DNA of 64,000 nt from Combretum micranthum (lineage: Eukaryota > Streptophyta > Magnoliopsida > Myrtales > Combretaceae). Shown one piece after another: positions 23,990-34,053 of this stretch. The stretch spans positions 186,001-250,000 of the forward strand of contig JAMXBD010000961.1 of the NCBI GenBank assembly GCA_024138025.1, written 5' to 3'. Position numbers and translations under genes: made by a program. The notes under the pieces are model-generated. The model did not search any database and was not told the DNA's origin. It saw nothing but the letters and a program-made list of their open reading frames with translations. The stretch's first letter is position 1. The number at the start of each line of letters is the position of its first letter.

Positions 23990-25549
23990 AATTAATATAG
24001 CTCCATATTTTGATGGTTCAAATTATCTTTATTGGAAAATGCGAATGACAACTTATATCAAAGCTAATGATTATGCTTCTTGGCAGGTGATCCAATTTGG
24101 AGACAACCCAATAGCAATATCGGATGATGCGAGTTTCACAGATGAAGAGCTAAAGTTGATTGAGAAGAACAATAAGGCTAAGAATCTCTTACTCACAACC
24201 ATAGCTCCTTCTGAATTTTATCTAATTTCCTCCTGTGAATCAGCAAAGAAATTGGGATACTCTTTCAAAAACTTATGAAGGAACAGACACAATTAAGGAA
24301 ACAAAAATCAATTCATTACTTCAACGTTATGAATTATTTAAAATTAAGTCTGATGAGAAAATTAAAGATGCTTTTAATAGATTCACTGCTATTACTAATG
24401 AACTAACCTCACTTGGAAAGAAATTAGATGATTCTGATCTTGTCAGGAAAATGCTTCGAATTTTGCCTAAATCGTGGGATGCCAAAAAGACAGCTAGAAG
24501 AAGCTCAAGATTTAAATAAGCTGACACTTAGTCAGTTAAGAGAAAAGCTGATGGCATACGAGTCACATCATGATACAACTGAAGAACCAGAAAATAGTTC
24601 AAAGGCAATAGCTTTCAAAGCCAAAAGAGTTGTTGAATCTGATTCAGAAGAGGATAGTGATGACGAAAACATTAACATGCTTACAAGGAGATTCAACAAA
24701 TTCTTGAAGAAAAAGAAAGGTAAAAAGTTCAAAAGTTTCAATAGATCTAACAAATTTGATGCAGGAAAAAGCTATAAGGACAAAGAAGAAAAGAAAGAGA
24801 AGAAAGAAATTGTGTGCTATGAATGTAAAAAACCGGGACATATTAAATATGAGTGCCCTGTTTTAATCAAAAAGATTGAAAAGTTCAAGAAGAAAAGTCG
24901 AGCAATGATGGCAACTTGGAGCGATTTGGATGAGTCAGAAGCTGAACCAGAAGTTATAAGTGATAATGAAGAAGAAGCAAACCTCTGTCTCATGGCTACT
25001 TCTGAGGTAACTTCTGAAACTGATGATGAATCAATTGAAGATGATATGATTGCTGAAATGGAAAAACTTTTAAAAGCTCTTAAGAAAGCTGATTTAAAAA
25101 TTGCTAAATTTGATAATGAGATAAAATCATTAAAGAATGAAAAAGACGCATTAAAGCAAACCAATTCCTTGCTTGCCGATGAAAATGATATCTTGAAGAG
25201 TGAAAATGAAAAGTTTTTTAAGGATAATGAAAAGCTAAGAAAAGATAATAACTTGCTAAAAGATGAAACAAGTGTTTTGAAAGTAAAAATTGATGAATTA
25301 TCGAATTCAATAAAGAATACGTTCAATAAGTTCAATGAAAGTGATGAAAAGCTAAAAATGTTGATTTCATCACAAAGATTGTCATGTGAAAAGCATGGTT
25401 TAGGTTATAATTATGGTTTAAATTCAAATACATCTAAGAAAACTATATTTGTGAGAGCTAAACCAATTGTAAATGCGGAATCAAGTGTTAAAAAGATTGA
25501 TTATAAAGCAATACGTGGAAAAGAAAGTACGTTCAAAAATCCAGAATGA
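23990..25549 (+). pseudogene. gag of the Sirevirus (capsid, CCHC knuckle, coiled coil)
   Basis: Three frames must be joined. The first (from about 23990) has the N-terminal copia gag motif A-P-Y-F-D-G-S-N-Y-L-Y-W. The second (24235-24519) has the helical capsid part (L-L-Q-R-Y-E-L-F, L-R-I-L-P-K-S-W). The third (24428-25549) is open for 373 codons. It has a Lys-rich linker, a zinc knuckle C-Y-E-C-K-K-P-G-H-I-K-Y-E-C at about 24815-24856, an acidic stretch, and then a heptad-rich Lys/Glu/Leu/Asn coiled coil at about 25040-25340. Frameshifts lie near 24240 and 24490. Such long coiled-coil gag tails are typical of Sireviruses and may mediate protein-protein contact. The minus-strand ORFs here are mirror shadows. 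Confidence 0.88.
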
Positions 25550-25839
25550 ATTCCAGAAGCGATTTTGAAAGAAAACATTCTTATGGAAATCATATCAGAA
25601 GATATTCCAGAAGCTATTACAGAAGTTATCCGAGACAAAATAGTTGGAGACAGGTAAACAACAGGTATTGGAATAATAATAACACATATACATGTTTCTG
25701 TTGTAATAAGATTGGTCACATAGAAAAGTATTGTTATTATAAAAGAAACAAGCTCAGTATTCAGCAAGTAAAACAAAGGGATGAAACGAGCTTGTCTTTC
25801 AAAGGACCCAAACTTGTTTGGGTTCCTAAAAAGGTTTAA
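25546..25839 (+). pseudogene. gag C-terminus with second zinc knuckle (Sirevirus)
   Basis: A 97-codon segment with a basic Arg/Ser/Tyr/Asn-rich region and a second CCHC, C-F-C-C-N-K-I-G-H-I-E-K-Y-C, near 25690-25731. It ends with the phrase L-V-W-V-P-K, common just before copia protease. Its ATG overlaps the TGA of the previous ORF (ATGA), one frame back. Confidence 0.8.
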
Positions 25840-25854
25840 CCCTTTTATTTTTGC

Positions 25855-26161
25855 AGGAACATGAAGCTAAAATCAATGGAACATGGTATCTTGATAGTGG
25901 ATGTTCCCGACATATGACAGGAAATGCTTCATTGTTCAATAGCATAACATGGAAGAAAAAGGATATGTAAAATTTGGAGATGACAGTAGAGGTAAAATTA
26001 TTGCAACTGGAAATATTGGTATGTCACCTCATACTATAGAAAATGTTTATTTAGTAAAAGGCTTGAAACATAACTTATTGAGTATCAGTCAGTTATGTGA
26101 TAAAGGATATAAAATGGTTTTTGAAAAAGATAAATGCTTTGCATTTAGCAAAATGGTATAA
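25855..26161 (+). pseudogene. Aspartic protease of the Sirevirus
   Basis: The motif W-Y-L-D-S-G-C-S-R-H-M-T-G starts near 25885, with the catalytic Asp codon at 25894-25896. Then come G-D-D-S-R-G-K-I and L-K-H-N-L-L-S-I-S-Q-L-C-D-K-G, the usual end of copia protease. A frame change occurs near 25945 and a stop near 26160. This enzyme would cut the Gag-Pol polyprotein in the particle. Confidence 0.88.
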
Positions 26162-26994
26162 AATTATTTGAAGGTTTTAGAAAGAAAAATATATATTTGA
26201 TAAGACCTAATAAAATGGAGGATGCATGTTGCTTGTTATCTATGAATGATCAGATCTTTGTTTGGCATAAACGTTTAGGACATGTTAATTTTAATCAATT
26301 AGAAAAATTATCAAAAAGAATATAATAAGAGGTTTACCTAAAATAAGTATTAAACAGGATGTGAAATGTGATACATGTTTAAAAAATAAAATGGTATCTG
26401 TTACTCATAAAAGTAAAAATGTGATAACCACTAGAAGACCTCTTGAGTTGTTGCATCTTGATTTGTTTGGGCCTACTAGAACTCTTAGTATGGGTGGATG
26501 TAAATATGGATTTGTTGTTAGATGACTATTCGAGATATACTTGGGTTATGTTCTTAAGACATAAAAAGGATACATTTGATTCCTTTCAAAAATTTGCAAA
26601 ACAAATACAAAATGAAAAAGGAGTTTCCATAATTAGTTTACGAACTGATCATGGAACAGAGTTTCAAAATTCAGATTTTATAAATTTTTGTGAAGAACAT
26701 GGGATATCTCATAACTTCTCAGCTCCATATACACCTCAACAAAATGGAGTTGTAGAACGCAAAAATAGAACTATACAAGAAATGACTAGATCTATGTTAA
26801 ATGAAAGTGGTGTTGCTGAGTATTTTTGGGCAGAAGCTGTGTCTACAGCTTGCTATATTATCAATCGAGTATATATTCGGCCCATGACAACAAAGACTGC
26901 TTATGATTGTTTCGAGGTAAGAAACCTACTGTTTCATATTTTCATGCTTTTGGATCAAATGTTTTGTAAAAAGGAATGTTCACAATCTTGGTAA
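26162..26994 (+). pseudogene. Integrase of the Sirevirus
   Basis: A GAG-pre-integrase zinc motif (W-H-K-R-L-G-H and C-D-T-C) is followed by the catalytic core: H-L-D-L-F-G-P (Asp at 26460-26462), R-T-D-H-G-T-E-F (Asp at 26647-26649) and V-V-E-R-K-N-R (Glu at 26755-26757). The last two are 35 residues apart, a textbook D-D-35-E triad. The frame breaks near 26320 and 26500, and again near 26930-26975, so the catalytic residues survive but the reading frame does not. It would insert the cDNA into the genome. Confidence 0.9.
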
Positions 26995-27382
26995 GTTTGA
27001 TGAAAGATCTGAAGAGGCAATATTTTTAGGATATTCTTTAAATAGTCGTGCTTATCGTGTATATAACAAATCCTCAAAAATTGTTGAAGAATCAATTAAT
27101 GTTAAGTTTGTTGAAGATACAAAAGATGATGAGTCAGATGAAGAAAAGGATCTCAATCCTAAAACAGAACCTAGTACAGAACCTATATCTGAAGTATCTA
27201 ACCTTCCGGAAAAGAAGACAGAAGCAAGAACAGAAGGTAGTTCAGAAATTGTAAGATCTGAACCAGAAACTTCTAAAGGTTGGAAATACAAGTCTGCTCA
27301 TCCATCTGAACAAATAATTGGTAATATACAAACTGGTGTCCAAACACGAGGTAAGTTACAAGAGTTTGAAAATCATTTTGCT
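26995..27382 (+). pseudogene. Integrase tail and linker before RT (Sirevirus)
   Basis: The frame continues [15 protein letters not shown], the usual copia integrase C-terminal phrase, near 27028-27065. An acidic Glu/Ser/Thr-rich linker follows up to the RT start. ORFs 27048-27254 and 27052-27291 in other frames are shadows. Confidence 0.75.
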
Positions 27383-28452
27383 ATGTTATCTGAAATTGAA
27401 CCTAATAATATTGAAGAAGCTTTAAATGATAATAGTTGGATTGATGCCATGCAAGAGGAATTAAATCAATTTCAAAGAAACAATGTATGGAATCTTGTAC
27501 CTAAACCTGAAGGAAAATCTGTAATTGGAACTAAGTGGGTATTTAAAAACAAATTAGATGAAAACGGAAAAATAAGTAGGAATAAAGCAAGATTAGTAGC
27601 TAAAGGATATTCACAAGAAGAAGGAATTGACTTTGATGAAACATATGCACCTGTAGCTAGATTAGAAGCAATTCGTTTAATGCTTGCATATGCATGTTTC
27701 AAAAATTTTAAAGTTTTTCAAATGGATGTAAAAAGTGCATTCTTAAATGGATTTATAAAAGAAGAAGTATATGTTGAACAACCCCCTGGTTTTGAAGATC
27801 CTATTAAACCAAATTATGTCTTTAAATTAAATAAAGCTTTGTATGGTTTAAAACAAGCTCCAAGGGCTTGGTATGAAAGATTAAGTCTGTTTTTAATTTC
27901 AAAAGGTTTTCAAAGAGGAACAGTTGACACAACATTGTTCTTAAAAACTTATGAACAAGATATTTTGGTTGTGCAAATATATGTAGATGATATTATATTT
28001 GGTTCTACTAATGAAATATACTGTCAAGATTTTGCAAAGAATATGCAGGCAGAATTTGAAATGTCAATGATGGAGAGTTGACATTCTTTCTTGGACTACA
28101 AATAAAACAAACAAAAGAAGGAATTTTCATACATCAAGAAAAATATACTAAACAAATTCTGAAGAAATTTGGGTATGAAGGATGTAAAGGAGCTGCAACT
28201 CCCATGAGTACTTCAACAAGGTTAGATTCTGATTCTAATGGGAAAAAGGTAAATGAAAAGTTATATAGAAGTCTCATTGGCTCTTTATTGTATTTAACTG
28301 CATCTAGACCTGATATTCTCTTTAGTGTGTGTTTATGTGCTAGATTTCAAAGTGCACCAACAGAAACACATTTGACAGCTGTTAAAAGAATTTTCAAGTA
28401 CTTGATAAATACTCAAAATTGGGCATTTGGTATCCCAAAAATCAAAATTTGA
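27383..28452 (+). pseudogene. Reverse transcriptase of the Sirevirus
   Basis: An open 232-codon piece (27383-28081) carries [51 protein letters not shown] and the catalytic Y-V-D-D box at 27980-27991. A one-base loss near 28068 shifts the frame. The rest (28078-28452) has F-L-G-L-Q-I, Y-R-S-L-I-G-S-L-L-Y-L and R-P-D-I, the normal copia RT thumb and connection. Motifs are intact, so it decayed recently. Confidence 0.93.
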
Positions 28453-28924
28453 TTTAATAGGATACTCAGATGCAGATTATGCTGGTTGTAAAATTGATAG
28501 AAAAAGCACATCTGGTACTTGTCAATTTTTAGGTGACAAATTAGTTTCCTGGTCTTCTAAGAAACAAAATTCTGTTGCCTTGTCTACAGCTGAAGCAGAA
28601 TATGTTTCTATTGGTAATTGTTGTGCACAAATGCTTTGGATAAAACAACAGTTAAAAGATTATGGCTTATTTTTCAAAAATATACCTATTAAATGTGATA
28701 ATACAAGTGCAATTAATCTAACAAAAAATCCAGTGCATCATTCTAGATCTAAGCACATTGAAATTCGACATCATTTTATTCGTGATCATGTAATTAATGG
28801 TAATATTGTTGTTGAATTTGTACCATCAGATATGCAATTAGCTGATATTTTTACAAAACCACTTGAAAAATTGAATTTTGAATTTATAAGGAATGAAATT
28901 GGAATTTGTAATCCTTTTTATTGA
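28427..28924 (+). pseudogene. RNase H of the Sirevirus
   Basis: 165 codons with Y-S-D-A-D-Y-A-G, R-K-S-T-S-G, S-T-A-E-A-E-Y-V-S, C-D-N-T-S-A-I-N-L, H-S-R-S-K-H-I-E and D-I-F-T-K-P-L, the complete run of copia RNase H motifs including the Asp/Glu/Asp catalytic positions. It ends at a stop at 28922. The junction with RT near 28430 needs a small frame correction. Confidence 0.92.
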
Positions 28925-29054
28925 AAATAATAATCATAATAAATTAGTATCTTAAAGTTTGTTCACTGATAAATGATAATCGAAGATTCTTAATAAAAAG
29001 AAAGAGGAAGACATTAATTGTTTGCAAACTTCAGTACGGGAACTCGTAATTTTT

Positions 29055-29194
29055 TTTGGCGCTCAACGTTCTGTCCTTTCGTCTTCTCAATACTCTGTCT
29101 TCTTAAGTGTCATCCTCGCTTTGGCTCTTCATAATTTCTCCTTTTCATTTCAAGAAAACCCTAAGAAACCCTTGCAGCGAACTCTCTGTTCAAC
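29055..29194 (+). promoter_or_regulatory. Host-like leader/promoter region before the extra ORF
   Basis: TTTGGCGC (plant E2F consensus TTTSSCGC) at 29055-29062, then a pyrimidine-rich stretch, the telo-box AAACCCTAA at 29156-29164, and the start context CAACATGGCT at 29191-29200. E2F sites together with telo-boxes are known from promoters of plant S-phase and translation genes. Just upstream, TTTGCAAACTTCAG at about 29021-29034 looks like a splice acceptor, so spliced expression is another option. All functional reading is inference. Confidence 0.45.
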
Positions 29195-31009
29195 ATGGCT
29201 CCTCGCAAATCTCAACGTATCACCAACAAAAAATTCAAAACCGTGACATCAAAGATCCTATCTATTCAAGATACACAATCCTCCGATTCTCAACAAACCC
29301 TCTCTCAATCAGTTTCATCATCTAGGGTTCGTGAAGAACGAACTAAAAACAAACAAGAATCTGGACAGTGCTCTCCACCATCTAAAGAAACAGCGAAAAA
29401 GAAAAAATCCAAGGAAAATGTGTCACAAAGTTCTGACCCAGAACCTATGTCAGAACCTGTGATGAAGGTCAAGAAAGTGAAAACTTCCAAAGTTTCCTCC
29501 AAGAAAAGGAAAGAAGTACCTTCACCGTCAAAGGAACAGACCCATCCAAAAGGAGCAAGACAGTCAAGGAACCTGAGATAAATGTCCATATAAGAAGGTA
29601 AAAATCCATGACTGTGCCTTTATGATTTTGAATATTTTAAGAGGAATGGATTTTACTGGAATAAATGGCTAGATAATGTTGGTTGTCGGAAGTTATGTAA
29701 TCTGACTGGAGATGTAATTGGAGAAATGATAGAGGAATTTTATAGGAATTTGAGGTATGTCGATTCTAGGAGCTTGAAGTCAAGGTTCAAGATGTGAACA
29801 TAACAATCTCACGTGATGATCTAATTAAATGTTTTGGTTTGAAAGATTGTCATGATGATAATACTGTTGTTTCTTTGAGAAGAAATGATATTTTTCTGAG
29901 AATAAATGGAAACGTAGGACAGTTTCCAGATGATGATGTGTTTGTATATGAGTTTGAACTAGTCGTTAGAATGCTCCACAAAATTGTGCGAGAATGTATT
30001 CTTCCTCGCAAAGGGAGTTCTACGACAGTAACAAAGGATGGATTGATTATCTGAGTATGATGCAGAAGGTTAAGATAGATTTAGCTAAGAGAATTTTGAA
30101 AAGAATTTGGAAGGAACAGAGTACAGGGTATATGGGAATGTTCTTATGGAAATATTCAAATATAAAGGAATTCCCATTCCTAAGAAAATAAAATTTCCTA
30201 TAGGTCTAAAAAGAATTGGAGAGAAAAGCATGCATCACATGCAAATTAGACCTTATAAGAAATTCTGGTATGCTGTTGATGGTGCAATTTACTTGCACAA
30301 GAAACATAGGAAAGAAATTAACTGGGACAAGGTTAAGGCAACAGTTGAGGGGGAGCAAAAACCAACTCCAGAAGCTTCTCCAGAAGTTTCATTGGATGAG
30401 GGAGCAGATCAAGGAAAGCACAGGGCTGGTAAAGAACCAATGAAAAAGAAGGAAAAGAAAAGATATAAGCCTATGACTGGTGGTAAATTTCAGATAAGGG
30501 AAAGTTTGCAAAAGATTCTTCCTCGGAGTGAAGATTCTTTTCCAGAAGGTCCAGGAGAAGCATCTTCTTTTCAATCTAAAGATGCTTTCGCAGATGCTGG
30601 CAGCCTCTCTTGAGTCTTTTAAACAGGACTTTACAAATTCATTTCTTCAGAGATCAAGACTCAGATATCCTCTTTGCAACAATCCCAACCTCCACCATCA
30701 AGGATGCCTTCTGATTCAGCACGTTCATTCTGTCGATCTTCACCACCTGAGCAAGAACCTGTTCCAGAAGCTGTCACCACTGACACTTCAATTGATCATG
30801 GTTCTCCTCGATCTGGACAGCCCTATGAACCCACTCCTCCAAACTTAAGTCTTGTGCCGTTTATTCCTCTTGATGTGCTTCAGCATCCAGCAAATTATCT
30901 CACTCCACCTCCACAACATTTAGCTGCTCAATCTCCTCTTCCATCCAATTATCGTAGGCGTGTGAAAAGGACAGCTCGAAAGTCCACAAAAAGACCTAAA
31001 AAGCATTAA
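29195..31009 (+). pseudogene. Extra post-pol ORF of the Sirevirus (transposon-protein-like domain)
   Basis: A region of about 600 codons behind RNase H, now broken into pieces: 29195-29581 (start M-A-P-R-K-S-Q-R, Ser/Lys/Pro-rich), 29640-30054, 30107-30613 and 30674-31009. The middle part reads E-F-Y-R-N-L-R, then V-N-I-T-I-S-R-D-D-L-I-K-C-F-G-L, I-L-P-R-K-G and Y-G-N-V-L-M-E-I-F-K-Y-K-G-I-P-I-P. This order resembles the domain annotated as putative plant transposon protein. The C-terminus is Pro/Ser-rich and ends in a strongly basic tail (R-R-R-V-K-R-T-A-R-K). I see no hydrophobic transmembrane stretch or signal peptide, so an envelope role, often proposed for this position in Sireviruses, is not supported here. 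Its function is unknown. Confidence 0.7.
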
Positions 31010-31145
31010 TTTTTGTTATGTTTTCCTTGTTTACGGATATTGTTTTAGTTTCTGTTTGTTGATATTTCACATCAGACCTGTGATGTAATTTTGCTAGACT
31101 TCTTATATCAACTTTTCATATGGTTCCTCCTAATTTTGCTGATAA

Positions 31146-31162
31146 CAAAAAGGGGGAGAAAA
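31146..31162 (+). other. First (upstream) polypurine tract of the Sirevirus
   Basis: ACAAAAAGGGGGAGAAAAG, about 105 bp before the LTR-proximal tract. Repeated polypurine tracts upstream of the 3' LTR are a described Sirevirus trait. Confidence 0.75.
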
Positions 31163-31240
31163 GGTTATTGATATAAATGTGAATGTGTGATGAATTTAGA
31201 ATTATACGATTGTGAATGTGTTATGAATGAATGTTAATTG

Positions 31241-31309
31241 TTTTGTTATCATCAAAAAGGGGGAGAATGTTGATTCTCTAAATATCTAAGAGTTTTGATG
31301 ATAACAAAA
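31241..31309 (+). other. Polypurine tract bracketed by a perfect 17-bp inverted repeat
   Basis: TTTTGTTATCATCAAAA at 31241-31257 is the exact reverse complement of TTTTGATGATAACAAAA at 31293-31309. Between them lie the tract AAAAAGGGGGAGAA and the first bases of the 3' LTR (starting at 31268). The right arm is also in the 5' LTR (about 22209-22225), but the left arm is not beside it. In element RNA a 17-bp stem with a 35-nt loop could form. Confidence 0.85.
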
Positions 31310-32935
31310 TACTCAATGAACTAACTACTCTATTAGTGTGCAGAATTATATTCAGAATTTTATACAGAATATTGGTAAAGTTGTTGAGCAAATATATAAG
31401 TTGAATGATATTAAGTCTTGGACATAAACAAGTTAGACAAGAGTTGTTATATGATATGAGGATTTCGGATGATAAGAAAAAGGTACACAGAATGTTTTTC
31501 AGAAGGATACTTAAAGTATAAAACAATCCCAGAAACACAGAACCTTTCACAGAACCTTTGGGAGAAACTCAAAGCAACCATTCTGAATTGAAGTTAGTTT
31601 CCAGAAACACAGAAGTTTTTACAAACTTTTTCAAGAAACTTCAGCTGTAATTCTGAGTTAAAGATGGTTACTGTTTATCTTCTCAAACAAGATCTACGTT
31701 TATTTATGAAAAAGATCAATAATTTTGAAGACCTAGCTCCAAGATAATAAGTATATTCGGACAGTATACTTATTAGTTCCACTAAAGTTGGATTATCCTA
31801 GGGGATTAAATAAACTATCGGATTGATTATTTTTCTATCAAAGAAGTTTTCTGGAAATAAAAAAAAACAGAAGCTACAGTTGATTAACGATAGAACGATT
31901 TGAAGTTAGAACAGTTATGTTTTCTGATTTTTCTCAAGATAGAAACAAATACAAGTTGGATAATTTTAAGAAAATCAAAATAAGAACAATGTTATCCTTA
32001 AGTAGATAACACACGAAGATCACGTTGAAGACCGTGATATCAGCAATCAGCAACATTCTCCAGATTTATCTTCAAGATCAACTTTATCAGAAGTTTTCAA
32101 ACAGAAAACAAGTGGATCATCTCAGATCACGAAATTCAAGCAGATCTTATCTTACTTGCTATCAAGATTCAATTCAAATTCAAATCTGGAACTAAAGAAA
32201 AAGAACGAGATTATCTCTCGAAGAATATCAGCAGCGGTTGATAAATCAAATTAAGGATAAGAAGGCACAGATTTTCATCCGAGATTTTTGGGATATTTAT
32301 CTTATCTCAAGCACAACAAGTTCAGAACGTTAGAATGACATGAGAAGTGAACAGAGTTAAAAAGAAGAGTGAGACGCAGAACTTGTTACAGAAAAAGAAA
32401 AACAAAAACTAAGAGTTGATTGGACTTTGACCGAGAAATATCAAGAGTTGAAAAAGCACACTTTCTTTACTATTTCCACGTGCAGAATTGTAGCAATTAT
32501 TATTGCAATCTTTACATTTGTCTTTTAATTAATTGAAGCAACTTGTTGTTGTCTTCAAGTGAATTAGTTCAATTTCTAGTTTAGACTCTGTAGATCGATT
32601 GAGGCTAGAAGATAGCTGTGAGAATCGAGCAGAGAGAATTATACAAGCTAGTAATTGTTTTTATTGGATATAGTGGAACAAAACCCTAAGGATATCGGAG
32701 TCCCCGGCTCGAGCTGGAAGAGTGGACTGACGCACAAGGCGGAACCACTATAAATATTTGCCTGATCTTCTTATCCCTTCTCTATTTATATTTCAGCAAT
32801 TTATTTATTGCAGTTTAATTGTTCATATTGTTCTCTTAACTTAAAATCAAAGGGGATTGTTTTTAAAAGGCAAAAATTTTAATTTTCTAAAATAATCAAT
32901 TTAACCCCCCTTCTTGATTATTTTCGGGACCAACA
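31268..32935 (+). repeat. 3' LTR of the Sirevirus
   Basis: TGTTGATTC...GGGACCAACA, followed by the CTAGG target duplication. It matches the 5' LTR along its length with scattered substitutions and a few short indels. Confidence 0.92.
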
Positions 32936-32940
32936 CTAGG

Positions 32941-34039
32941 AAAAGAGAAATTAAGATCAATAGTTGGAAATCAAATATCACTCTTAATCTCTCCTTTTTT
33001 ATCACTTTCACCTTTCACTTTTTCATCGGTTAAATTAATTTGCTTTTCACTACCCTCAGTGTTAACTAGTGTTGGTGTTTCACACTCTAATTCTTTTCTC
33101 TCATTACTCACCAGTGTATTTTGATCACTCTTTTTCTTAATCTCAATCTTTTCTTTTTCTCTTTGTTTTGTTCTCTCATTTTCTCTTACCTTTTTACTCT
33201 CCTTGTGTTTTGGAAAAGATCACTGAAGTCGCATTAGATCCTCATAAACGTTCAAGGAATTGAGAAGTGTTAATTTCACACATCCTTAGTTTAGAACAAG
33301 AGTACAACAATCCTTGATTCCATAAAACTTGGCCTTCTTATCAAAATGTCATGGTTATCCTATAAGAATATGACAAGTCTCCATTAGTACCAAGTTAGAC
33401 AATACTTCTTCATGGTACTTTCTAATAGAAAAAGGAATCAAAACCTATTTAGTCACCTAAATTTCTTCATACTCATTTAACAATTGCAATCTGCAAGGTA
33501 TTGGATGTTTCAAAGTTTCCAATTTCAACTTTTCCACTAACAAGGTACTAACAAAATTTGTACAACACCCACTATCAAATCTTAAACTACACACCTAGTC
33601 ATTCAGATAGCATCTAATATAAAATTTAGAATAAAATAAAAACTCTTCAACTTCAATCCTCAACAGATTTACATTCATTCTCAATTCACTCATTTTGGCT
33701 TTTTCATAATGATGGAATCACCACACTTGCCCTTTTCCACCCAAATTCAAATCTTTTCGTAGAAATTTCAACCAAACCCAACAATCCACATGATTTTTTT
33801 CTTCAAATCCAAACCCTAATCAAACAACAAACCAAAATCCTTTTTATTTTTCTCTTTTTTTTTTATATGGATTTGTTTTTTCACAACCAATTCCTAACAA
33901 TAGTCGATCAACGACAATAAACAAAACCTACAAAGGAAAAATAAACAAAAGATATGAAAGATTCAAATTACCTCCAATCGAACGAGGATATGGAAGCTTA
34001 GAAATCCTTAGCTCTGATTAAGAAAGCAAAGCTTCTTTA
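32941..34039 (-). pseudogene. Gypsy internal remnant: linker and aspartic protease
   Basis: The minus-strand translation of 33300-33620 gives a gypsy protease: R-F-D-S-G-C-C-T-N-F-V-S near 33549-33585 (catalytic Asp-Ser-Gly), L-V-E-K-L-K-L-E, Q-L-L-N-E-Y near 33475-33495, and C-H-I-L-I-G near 33350-33370. Stops interrupt it. 32941-33250 encodes a Ser/Glu/Lys-rich linker. The target duplication shows that this continues the sequence at 22178. Confidence 0.75.
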
Positions 34040-34051
34040 GCTCTTATACCA
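34040..34051 (-). other. Primer binding site of the deleted gypsy element
   Basis: The minus strand reads TGGTATAAGAGC two bases inside the 5' LTR, one mismatch from TGGTATCAGAGC. Confidence 0.8.
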
Positions 34052-34053
34052 AA

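Larger units (their letters stand above)
22179..32940 (+). mobile_element. Sirevirus-type Ty1/copia retrotransposon (22184-32935) with CTAGG target duplication
   Basis: The LTRs are 22184-23856 (1673 bp) and 31268-32935 (1668 bp), both starting TGTTGATTC and ending GGGACCAACA, with CTAGG at 22179-22183 and 32936-32940. Order: PBS (23859-23870), gag with CCHC and a long coiled coil, protease, integrase, RT, RNase H (the copia order), an extra ORF region (29195-31009), two polypurine tracts and the 3' LTR. The long coiled-coil gag, post-pol ORF and repeated PPT are hallmarks of plant Sireviruses. Frameshifts break gag, pol and the extra ORF. The LTRs differ only by scattered changes, so the insertion is fairly recent compared with its neighbours. 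Confidence 0.93.

Noticed and set aside
24817..25335. 172-codon minus-strand ORF rich in Ser/Phe/Leu
   Set aside because: It is the mirror of the Lys/Glu-rich coiled-coil part of gag on the plus strand.
25525..25550. A retroviral-type slippery heptamer before the gag stop
   Set aside because: The A-rich string TTCAAAAATCC does not fit the X-XXY-YYZ pattern in the gag frame, and no downstream structure was evident.
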